6,219 bases of DNA from Candidatus Kuenenia stuttgartensis (GTDB lineage: Bacteria > Planctomycetota > Planctomycetia > Isosphaerales > Isosphaeraceae): contig CAMBZY010000204.1 in the NCBI GenBank assembly GCA_945872325.1, positions 1 to 6,219 of the forward strand, written 5' to 3'. Under the pieces are notes generated by a model. That model saw only the letters and a program-made list of their open reading frames with translations, was not told the DNA's origin and made no database searches. Both the position numbers and the translations under genes were made by a program. Shown here one piece after another: positions 1 to 5,420 of the stretch. Each line of letters opens with the position of its first letter. Positions within the stretch are counted from its first letter, which is position 1.

Positions 1-376
1 AAAACTAGGGTTAAGTTGATGTCTGATTCTGAAATCTGAAGTTTCAGCCGAAGATTTGCGGTGGACCCTACCAGCGATTCATGAACAGTTGAGTCATGTT
101 GACCATATCCCCTGACATGGCAGGATCTAGTATCTAAAATCACATGACAGGTTCATTCTGGAATCCGGCATGATCCACCGGAATCTGTATCAGATATTTT
201 CTTTAACTTCTTGCTTATGGGACATGATATCGTATGGTAATCACCAATCGTTGAGTTTGATGACCATCACAACTTTACTTTTCTGTCCATTCGCCGCTTG
301 TTCACACAGCCAGGCTCCCCTCAATCAATCGGGTGCTTGGTTCGCTCCATTCATTGATAGAAACCGATATCGCACC
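1..376. other. gene-free upstream region
   Basis: I find no convincing gene here. A small inverted repeat lies at 29-34/42-47 (CTGAAA / TTTCAG), and a short dyad at 93-103 (GTCA-TGT-TGAC). An open frame runs in from an ATG at 170 and joins the first gene. Its 69 extra residues would place the clear signal peptide deep inside the protein, so I treat 170-376 as leader or promoter DNA. The best -35/-10 pair I could find (TTGCTT at 211-216, TATGGT at 233-238, 16-base spacing) is too poor to call. Confidence 0.5.
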
Positions 377-1309
377 ATGTTGACCCTTAGTGGTACTCTG
401 CCGGCACCCCGGCACGCGCTCACCGTTCTAGCCATGTTGCTTTTTAGCATCATTGCCCCGCTTGCACAAGCCGCTGATTTTTTGCTTCAGAATACCAATT
501 TTGAATCAGGCTATACACTCGGTCAGCTCACGACCGATGCCACTGGCACTACCGCCGGCCAGGGCGGATGGTTTACTGCAACCACTGGGACAGGTGGGGC
601 TGCGAACTGGAATGTCGTCGCCGACCCAGTCTCAGGCGGAAGTCATGGCAATGTGCTGGCAACGCAGGCTGGCAACACGGCCAGTGGCAATAATGTGACC
701 CGAAATGCCTGGACGAACGATGTGGCCACCAACATGGCGAGCAACCCGGCATCCAACGACGTTTTCCAAATCACCTATGATTTCTACATGGGCGGCACAT
801 CAAGCACCAGCACCAACCGCTATGGGCTTTATATGTACGACTCAACCGGCACCAAGATTCTTGCCGGGGCCACCATGCAGAACAATACAGGCCAATTCTA
901 TCTCGTTGGCTATTATAACAACGGTGGAACCCTGGGCAACTATAGTTTCAGCGCAGGCTTAGGAGGGACCGGAAAGCCACCAGTGTTATCCCGCAACACC
1001 TGGTACACATTCTCAGTGACCTTCAACAAAACGACTGGCCGTTTCGAAGCCGGTTTCAGCACGGACGGTGGCACGACTTTTACATCCTATTATGTGGATG
1101 GTGCCGCCGCAGGAAGTAATCCAGGCGAATTGGATACGATTGGTACAGTCAACAGCGGCACAGCAGCACAGGGGAGCACTCTTGGCTATTATGACAATAT
1201 CCATATGATCTCAACGTCAATTGCCGTTCCCGAGCCTTCCACCTATGCCATGGGTGGTCTGTGCGTATTGATTCTGGGCGCGATCGCCAAACGCCGCAAA
1301 GCCGCCTGA
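377..1309 (+). CDS. PEP-CTERM sorting domain protein, predicted LamG-like beta-sandwich
   Basis: This is an exported protein of 310 residues from the ATG at 377. The N-terminus is a Sec signal peptide: Arg12-His13, a hydrophobic core at about 14-29 and a likely cut after Ala-Gln-Ala at 30-32. The mature part is rich in Gly, Thr, Asn and aromatic residues, with alternating strand-like segments (for example NTWYTFSVTF) and a late YYDNIHMI segment near 271-278. This resembles LamG/concanavalin-like jelly-roll domains; the fold is inferred. The C-terminus is a textbook PEP-CTERM signal: VPEPS from 284, a hydrophobic helix at about 292-304, then KRRK at 305-308. In this family exosortase recognises and processes that tail for surface delivery. 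No exosortase gene is in the window. An in-frame ATG at 170 would add 69 residues with no homology I recognise. The 377 start is preferred because it gives a normal signal peptide, although no clear Shine-Dalgarno site precedes it. The ligand or substrate is unknown. Confidence 0.85.
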   Translation: MLTLSGTLPAPRHALTVLAMLLFSIIAPLAQAADFLLQNTNFESGYTLGQLTTDATGTTAGQGGWFTATTGTGGAANWNVVADPVSGGSHGNVLATQAGNTASGNNVTRNAWTNDVATNMASNPASNDVFQITYDFYMGGTSSTSTNRYGLYMYDSTGTKILAGATMQNNTGQFYLVGYYNNGGTLGNYSFSAGLGGTGKPPVLSRNTWYTFSVTFNKTTGRFEAGFSTDGGTTFTSYYVDGAAAGSNPGELDTIGTVNSGTAAQGSTLGYYDNIHMISTSIAVPEPSTYAMGGLCVLILGAIAKRRKAA

Positions 1310-1332
1310 GCCTCAACGTCCAGCCAGAGATC

Positions 1333-1359
1333 CTCCAGCCTCTTTCCGAAGGGCTGGAG
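1333..1359 (+). terminator. hairpin after PEP-CTERM gene, possible terminator
   Basis: A perfect 8-bp stem, CTCCAGCC (1333-1340) with GGCTGGAG (1352-1359), lies 23 bases after the stop codon. The loop can add three inner pairs (1342-1344 with 1349-1351) around TCCG if one base bulges. No T-run follows, so it may be an RNA 3'-end stabiliser or a weak terminator rather than a classic intrinsic one. Confidence 0.45.
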
Positions 1360-1943
1360 AGATCGGTGCCTGTAAGATGTTATCCGGCTGAAAGATGGAA
1401 ATCCAATCCCGTGGAAAGTAGGATGGGATGAATCGCGGCCGCTCAAGCCTAATAAATGGGGTGGTCAAGCCAGTCTTGGCGATAGCCCCGGTTGTTTTGT
1501 TGGTTGTGCCTGATCGTTATTACGCCGAAACCGTGGGTTATCGCCCTGCGACTAGTTTGCTAAAGTGCCGGTAGTTCTGAACCCGCGTTCACTTTGAAAT
1601 CCGGCAACTTCATGAGTGGACAAACATGAACCGAAAAAAAACTCCGGTTTTTCCATGAACGCGGCTTAGATCGGTTCGACTCCTCCTTGACCCAGGACAC
1701 CTGCTTGCGGATGTTCTGTTTGACCGATCGGTAAGGATTTTTGGAAACTTTTCGCATAAACACTAAAAGTCTTTTTCAGAAGAATCAGATCTTTAAAAAG
1801 TGTGTATGGTTGATCGAAAAAATGATGGATGTATCGTAAATTAAGCAATAAGATGAAAACATTGCGGTTGGCAAGAAATGGTCAAATTGTTAAATATTGA
1901 TGAACATTAGAAATGTATACAAAGAAAATATGTGATCTATTTG
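1360..1943. other. long AT-rich gene-free region
   Basis: No open frame here looks like a real protein. The few short ones (a 37-codon GTG frame at 1461-1574 on plus, about 60-67 codons on minus between 1560 and 1848) have no recognisable motif and no good ribosome site. Base composition falls towards the right: a hand count gives 51 G+C in 180 bases (28%) for 1801-1980, against 35 of 60 (58%) for 2701-2760 in the next gene. The right part probably supplies AT-rich DNA upstream of the 1944 promoter. An inverted-repeat cluster at 1563-1664 is listed separately. Confidence 0.6.
1563..1664. repeat. cluster of overlapping inverted repeats (unknown)
   Basis: Several dyads overlap here. Arms 1563-1571 and 1601-1610 (AAGTGCCGG with CCGGCAACTT, one bulged A) enclose an inner hairpin TGAAC (1578-1582)-CCGC-GTTCA (1587-1591). 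The segment CCGCGTTCA (1583-1591) is also a perfect 9-bp complement of TGAACGCGG (1656-1664), so the two pairings exclude each other. A further AACCG/CGGTT stem (1629-1633/1645-1649), flanked by CATG on both sides, lies between the long-range arms. CATGAAC occurs twice (1625-1631, 1654-1660). It could be a structured RNA, a protein-binding region or a decayed mobile fragment; nothing in the sequence decides between these. Confidence 0.35.
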
Positions 1944-1972
1944 TTGACAAGAAAAAGTGCTAAGGTTACAAA
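1944..1972 (+). promoter_or_regulatory. sigma-70-type promoter for the DUF1559 gene
   Basis: A perfect TTGACA -35 box (1944-1949) is followed after exactly 17 bases by TACAAA (1967-1972), which matches TATAAT at four of six positions. The surrounding DNA is AT-rich. Transcription would begin near 1979-1981 and leave a leader of about 140 bases before the chosen start at 2120. Confidence 0.55.
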
Positions 1973-1979
1973 TATTAGT

Positions 1980-2119
1980 ATCTACTCTATGCAACAAACG
2001 AACTATAAGAATTCCTACTATGGAAATTTCCTGGTACAACGACAGGGATTTTCTTGTTGGATCGAAGTATAGAGCAGATGAGTGTGGTCGGTCACTCTAA
2101 TAATGGAGCTTTTCGAACT
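1980..2119 (+). promoter_or_regulatory. 5' leader of the DUF1559 gene, with palindrome
   Basis: If the 1944 promoter is used, this stretch is transcribed but probably untranslated. It contains a perfect 10-base palindrome GGAAATTTCC at 2022-2031 and widely spaced complementary hexamers CTCTAT (1985-1990) and ATAGAG (2069-2074). GGAG at 2105-2108 lies 11 bases before the ATG at 2120 and is the best ribosome site, which supports that start. In-frame alternatives are a TTG at 2054 and an ATG at 2078. No known riboswitch class is recognisable. Confidence 0.4.
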
Positions 2120-3199
2120 ATGAAAATGGCAAGTTTCTCAAAAACGAAGCGTGGATTCACGCTGATTGAACTGCTGGTCGTGATCGCGATCATCGCCGTT
2201 CTGATTTCCCTTCTGCTTCCAGCCGTGCAATCGGCACGTGAAGCCGCCCGTCGTACCCAGTGTATCAATAACCTGAAGCAAATCGGGTTGGCGAGCCACT
2301 CATACCACGACCAAACCAACGTATTTCCTCCTGGAGCCATCACACATGCTCCTGGTGGCGGTTGGGGTGGCTGGGGCAACACAAATATTTCCTGGCGGAT
2401 TCTGATCCTTCCAATGATGGAACAGAACCCAGTCTACAATTCCATCAACATGTTGCTGAACAACGGTGGCGGTAACACCATCGCAACAGCATGGTACGCC
2501 CAACTCAAGACGTATGTCTGTCCTTCCGATGGTTGGGCTGCATCCGGCTTTGTCCCTTCCAACAGCCCTGTTGGCTCGTATCCTCAATATGGCGATGCTC
2601 CAACTCTGCCAGGCAGAGCCAAAGAAGTTCCTATCACGAATTACTACATGAGTTTCGGTGATAACTACGCCATCTCTCCTTTGAGTGGTCCTAACCCTTG
2701 GGAAACTGAATTCCCACTGCCTGCTGGAAGCACCACCCGCATTGGCTGGAACGGCTTCTGGGGCACCCGTGGAGTGATCGCTCCTAAGGCTGGTGACACT
2801 GAAATGGCACTTCGCGGTTTTTCGGATTACCGCACGATGGGTTCAGTCGGAATTGCCGGCGTGACTGACGGTACCAGCAACACCATTTTCGTCGGCGAAG
2901 GTCTGCCTTCGGACGATGCCAACTGCGAAATCTGGGCTGCTACAGGTGCCGGTTCCGGTGTGACGATTCCAATCAACTGGAGAACCGACAAGCCATACGC
3001 TGGCTTCGGAGCCGGTGCTCCATGGAACACACGTGCCAGCTATGCTGCCCGTGGCTTCAAGAGCAATCACCCAGGTGGTGCAAACTTCCTGTTTGCTGAC
3101 GGTTCCGTCAAGTTCCTCAAAGCCTCGGTCAGCCGCTCAACATACGCTGCCCTTGGTAGCCGTGCTGGTGGTGAAGTGATCAGTGCCGACCAGTATTGA
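2120..3199 (+). CDS. DUF1559 (SBP_bac_10) protein with prepilin-type N-terminus
   Basis: A 359-residue member of the large planctomycete DUF1559 family. The N-terminus is a type IV prepilin/pseudopilin signal: a basic leader (KTKR at 8-11), then Gly12-Phe13-TLIE with Glu at position 5 of the mature chain, and a hydrophobic helix to about residue 36. This predicts cleavage after Gly12 and N-methylation by a prepilin peptidase. A conserved family helix follows (about 37-62, SAREAARRTQC then NNLKQIGLASHSYHD). Further family marks are VCPSDG around Cys134, VTDGTSNTIFVGE from residue 248, and the H-X9-DG motif with His317, Asp327 and Gly328 (HPGGANFLFADGSV). Three cysteines are present (48, 134, 269). 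Length is normal for the family. The biochemical role is unknown; members are thought to be envelope or pseudopilus-like proteins. A good promoter lies about 140 bases upstream and tandem hairpins follow. In-frame starts at 2054 (TTG) or 2078 would only lengthen the leader before the cleavage site. Codon bias differs little from the neighbours by eye. Confidence 0.93.
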   Translation: MKMASFSKTKRGFTLIELLVVIAIIAVLISLLLPAVQSAREAARRTQCINNLKQIGLASHSYHDQTNVFPPGAITHAPGGGWGGWGNTNISWRILILPMMEQNPVYNSINMLLNNGGGNTIATAWYAQLKTYVCPSDGWAASGFVPSNSPVGSYPQYGDAPTLPGRAKEVPITNYYMSFGDNYAISPLSGPNPWETEFPLPAGSTTRIGWNGFWGTRGVIAPKAGDTEMALRGFSDYRTMGSVGIAGVTDGTSNTIFVGEGLPSDDANCEIWAATGAGSGVTIPINWRTDKPYAGFGAGAPWNTRASYAARGFKSNHPGGANFLFADGSVKFLKASVSRSTYAALGSRAGGEVISADQY

Positions 3200-3213
3200 T
3201 TTCCGAATCTTGA

Positions 3214-3249
3214 CAGGATGAAGCTTGATCAGAATCTAGCTTCATCCTG
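3214..3249 (+). terminator. first of two tandem hairpins after the DUF1559 gene
   Basis: A perfect 12-bp stem, CAGGATGAAGCT (3214-3225) with AGCTTCATCCTG (3238-3249), begins 15 bases after the stop. After a T-T mismatch, three more pairs (3227-3229 with 3234-3236) close a CAGA loop. It has no long T-run of its own, so it may protect the 3' end or work with the next hairpin. Confidence 0.65.
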
Positions 3250-3257
3250 CTCTACAG

Positions 3258-3289
3258 GAACTTCAGGAAATCAATCCTGAAGTTCTTTT
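3258..3289 (+). terminator. intrinsic terminator (second tandem hairpin)
   Basis: A perfect 11-bp stem, GAACTTCAGGA (3258-3268) with TCCTGAAGTTC (3275-3285), has a 6-base loop AATCAA and is followed by TTTTCTTC. It sits 8 bases after the first hairpin. With its T-rich tail this is the likelier true termination point. Confidence 0.75.
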
Positions 3290-3318
3290 CTTCATGGCTT
3301 GATTTTCACGGATTGAAT

Positions 3319-3342
3319 GCTTTCGTCAAAAGTGATGAAAGC
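3319..3342 (+). other. third hairpin, in the leader of the lipoprotein gene
   Basis: GCTTTCGTC (3319-3327) pairs with GATGAAAGC (3334-3342) over 9 positions, one of them a G-U pair, around the loop AAAAGT. It ends 44 bases before the lipoprotein start codon and has no T-run. It could be a leader structure of that gene or a spacer hairpin. Confidence 0.4.
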
Positions 3343-3386
3343 CGAACACATCTTCAGAAATACACTCAGGAAAGAGTAGGCTGGCA

Positions 3387-3899
3387 ATGAATCTTTTAGC
3401 CAAAATTGGCTCCAAAATACTATCCGCTTCTGCGGTACTTGTCGTTGTTTTGGTGGTTGGCTGCGGCGGCGACGATCTCGGCAAGCGTTACGCAGTTTCC
3501 GGCACGATCACTTATAAAGGTAAGCCCCTCCCTAAAGGCACCATTGCATTCATCTCGGAAAAACCAGATGGCCGTGGTGCATCTGGTGTGATTGAAGATG
3601 GCAAATATCAAATGACCACTCAAAGCGCGAACGACGGTGCCTTTGAAGGTTCCTACCTTGTCACGATTAACGACATTGTGATCGACAATGCCGCTGCTGA
3701 AGCAGAGACCAAAAAGCTGGCAGCAAAAAAGAACGTTCAGATGGCTCCAGGTGGGATGATCGACCAAGTGCACCAAGCCAAAGCACTTCGTAATGCAGCC
3801 AACAGCGTTCCCGCAAAGTACTCCTTGGCGTCTACATCAGGTTTGAAAGCCGAAGTCAAAGCAAGTTCCAATAAAATTGACTTCGAATTGACAGACTGA
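3387..3899 (+). CDS. lipoprotein with carboxypeptidase-regulatory-like (transthyretin-like) fold
   Basis: A 170-residue predicted lipoprotein. The signal peptide has Lys6 and Lys10, a hydrophobic core at 11-24 and a lipobox VVGC ending at Cys26, the predicted lipid attachment site. The mature protein opens with the pattern VSGTITYKGKPLPKGTIAFISE (about 37-58), with short strands and the G-x-P-L turn typical of the small carboxypeptidase-regulatory-like domains common in planctomycetes. A family-typical tail follows (VPAKYSLASTSGLKAEVKASSNKIDFEL, about 141-168). Between them, residues about 103-138 are rich in Ala, Lys and Gln and look helical, an insertion relative to the compact form. GAGTAGG (3374-3380), 6 bases before the ATG, is a good ribosome site. 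The gene lies 187 bases after the DUF1559 gene, a pairing often seen in this phylum, but the terminators between them suggest separate or only partly shared transcription. I found no convincing promoter of its own. The ligand and function are unknown; envelope location is inferred from the lipobox. Confidence 0.85.
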   Translation: MNLLAKIGSKILSASAVLVVVLVVGCGGDDLGKRYAVSGTITYKGKPLPKGTIAFISEKPDGRGASGVIEDGKYQMTTQSANDGAFEGSYLVTINDIVIDNAAAEAETKKLAAKKNVQMAPGGMIDQVHQAKALRNAANSVPAKYSLASTSGLKAEVKASSNKIDFELTD

Positions 3900-3945
3900 T
3901 CTTTCGGCGAGCCCGCCTCTCCTGTAATCTATAAGAATCAAGAAA

Positions 3946-3978
3946 CCTGATAGGAAATTCAACTCCTATCAGGGTTTT
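3946..3978 (+). terminator. intrinsic terminator after the lipoprotein gene
   Basis: A perfect 10-bp stem, CCTGATAGGA (3946-3955) with TCCTATCAGG (3964-3973), has an 8-base loop and is followed by GTTTTG. AAA just before the stem can pair with the T-run if G3974 bulges. It lies 46 bases after the stop, which separates this gene from the DUF362 gene. Confidence 0.8.
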
Positions 3979-4046
3979 GATCGATTAAGATACTTAAGAG
4001 GTCGATTCAATCTTCTGAAATACTAGCCATCGGAGTGTTTTGAGCC

Positions 4047-5264
4047 ATGTCACTGTACTATCCGTGCGGAACGATTTCCAGACGTGCCCTGCTTGCCGGA
4101 ATGTCCATTCCAGCCATTGGTAGCGTGAAGTATGTCTCTGCCAGCGAATCACGACTGGTGACCGACCCTCTATTTGACAAATCCAAACTCGGTGCCCCAG
4201 GCCCATTCCCAGGCCGGGTGATTGAAGCCAAGCATGCTTCGTTGAGTAATAACGGCAAAAAAAGCCGCGATGCGTTCAAGCAGACCCTGGCCCGTGGTAT
4301 GAAAGAACTGACTCAGGCTGATGACGATGTTCAAGCCTGGAGAAGCTTCTTCGAACCCGGCGATGTGGTGGGTATCAAGGTGGTCCCGAATGGTCACCCG
4401 CAGGCCCCGACCTCACCTGAACTCGTTCTGGAAGTGATCGAAGGTCTTAAAGCAGCTGGTGTTAAAACCAAAGACATGTTTGTTTACGACCGCTATCTTG
4501 GTGAATTCATGGGTGCTGGATATCAGAATATCCTCCCTCCCGACATTCGCTTTGGCGGCCTGACCTCCGAAGGCGGTTCACAAACCGACCTTATGGCGGA
4601 ATCGCACAAGAAAAGCCCGATCTCAGGTTATGACCGCGACGAATTTGTCCACATGAACCTGGTCAACAGTGGAGACGATCCGAAAGACGATCGTAACTAC
4701 CGTTCCCACCTCGGTCTTTTCGTCACCAAAGTGGTGAACAAGATCGTCGCCTTGCCCGTCTTGAAGGATCACGGCTCAGCCGGTGTCACGGGTGCTCTCA
4801 AAAACATGAGCCACGGATCCGTGAACAACGTGGCCAGGTCGCACAGTACTCCTTCGACGAACGTTTGCAATCAGTTCATTCCCGAAGTGATCAACCACCC
4901 GATCCTGCGTAAGAAGTTTGTACTCCAGATTATGGACGGTTCCCGAGGTGTCTTCCAGAAAGGCCCGTTTGGGAACAATCCTGACTTCGCCTGGGATTAC
5001 AACGCTTTGATGTTCGCTACAGATCCAGTGGCGATGGATCACGTGGAATGGCAGATCATCGACGCCAAGCGTAAGGTGCAAGGCCTCCCTCCAGTGGCAT
5101 CCACCGGCAAAACCGGTCTCGATCCACTCGGTACAGAAGGCTTTGATATCCGTCAGCCACAGCACATTGCGCTGGCTGGTAGCCTGGGCATCGGCCTCTT
5201 TGAATTCAAGTCGCCACGTGGCCGCCGTCAGTCGATCGATCACCGCGTTGTGACCGTCGTCTGA
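4047..5264 (+). CDS. Tat-exported DUF362 family protein
   Basis: A 405-residue protein of the DUF362 family (Pfam PF04015). The N-terminus has a twin-arginine motif, SRRALLAG at 11-18, then a modestly hydrophobic stretch and a possible cut near Val-Ser-Ala (30-32). Folded export by the Tat system is therefore likely. Family motifs are GDVVGIKVVPNG near 109-120, LPVLKDHGSAGVTGALKNMSHG at 236-257, whose Lys240, His242, Lys252 and Asn253 follow the family pattern, and FATDPVAMDHVEWQ at 323-336. The domain covers nearly the whole mature protein. Some DUF362 proteins carry 4Fe-4S ferredoxin segments. This one has only Cys7 (in the signal) and Cys274, so it cannot bind such a cluster by itself. The reaction is unknown. 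GGAG (4032-4035) lies 11 bases before the ATG, and the next upstream in-frame region gives no better start. Terminators on both sides suggest a single-gene transcript, although I saw no strong promoter. The C-terminal basic segment (GRRQSIDHR) is unremarkable. Confidence 0.9.
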   Translation: MSLYYPCGTISRRALLAGMSIPAIGSVKYVSASESRLVTDPLFDKSKLGAPGPFPGRVIEAKHASLSNNGKKSRDAFKQTLARGMKELTQADDDVQAWRSFFEPGDVVGIKVVPNGHPQAPTSPELVLEVIEGLKAAGVKTKDMFVYDRYLGEFMGAGYQNILPPDIRFGGLTSEGGSQTDLMAESHKKSPISGYDRDEFVHMNLVNSGDDPKDDRNYRSHLGLFVTKVVNKIVALPVLKDHGSAGVTGALKNMSHGSVNNVARSHSTPSTNVCNQFIPEVINHPILRKKFVLQIMDGSRGVFQKGPFGNNPDFAWDYNALMFATDPVAMDHVEWQIIDAKRKVQGLPPVASTGKTGLDPLGTEGFDIRQPQHIALAGSLGIGLFEFKSPRGRRQSIDHRVVTVV

Positions 5265-5326
5265 CCGAATTGGTGCAATGAACAAATATCTGTGGCTTGA
5301 TTGCTGAGCCCCAGTCTTGAATTCCG

Positions 5327-5361
5327 AAATCAACCGTGTTCCTTGAGCACGGTTGATTTTT
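5327..5361 (+). terminator. strong intrinsic terminator after the DUF362 gene
   Basis: A 12-bp perfect stem, AAATCAACCGTG (5327-5338) with CACGGTTGATTT (5348-5359), can be extended by U-G, U-A and C-G pairs to a 3-base loop. It ends in TTTTT. Because the left arm begins with AAA, it could also work weakly on the other strand. It lies 62 bases after the stop codon. Confidence 0.85.
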
Positions 5362-5362
5362 G

Positions 5363-5368
5363 TATAAT
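5363..5368 (+). promoter_or_regulatory. -10 box of the TPR gene promoter
   Basis: A perfect TATAAT begins one base after the T-run of the upstream terminator. The 17-base-spaced -35 position (5340-5345, TCCTTG) falls in the terminator loop and right arm and is poor. TTGAGC at 5343-5348 matches better but leaves only 14 bases. The start codon at 5421 is about 45 bases from the expected transcription start. Confidence 0.5.
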
Positions 5369-5420
5369 AACTTTAAGTGAAAAAAGTACATCATCCTTCA
5401 TCGTACAGAACATTTTGAAT

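Noticed and set aside
29..47. CTGAAA/TTTCAG inverted repeat at the left edge as a terminator of an upstream gene
   Set aside because: The stem is only 6 bp with no T-run, and no coding frame leading into it can be seen.
170..376. Lipobox-like segment (FAAC) in the frame upstream of the PEP-CTERM signal peptide
   Set aside because: A lipoprotein signal followed by a second full Sec signal peptide in one chain makes no sense; the segment is most likely untranslated.
1461..1574. Short plus-strand frame from a GTG (37 codons) with a hydrophobic start
   Set aside because: It has no ribosome site, no recognisable motif and no partner gene, and its end runs into the inverted-repeat cluster. A frame of this length is expected by chance.
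1560..1848. Two overlapping minus-strand frames of 60-67 codons in the gene-free region
   Set aside because: They overlap each other in different frames, have basic, low-information sequences without domain motifs, and lack good ribosome sites. I considered a decayed transposase but saw no catalytic motif or terminal repeats.
3420..3776. 118-codon minus-strand frame opposite the lipoprotein gene
   Set aside because: It is antisense to a gene with a lipobox, a good ribosome site and a recognisable domain, and has no features of its own.
4776..5333. 185-codon minus-strand frame opposite the DUF362 gene
   Set aside because: It lies almost entirely antisense to a clear DUF362 coding region and shows no family motif. 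It is a shadow of the codon bias on the other strand.
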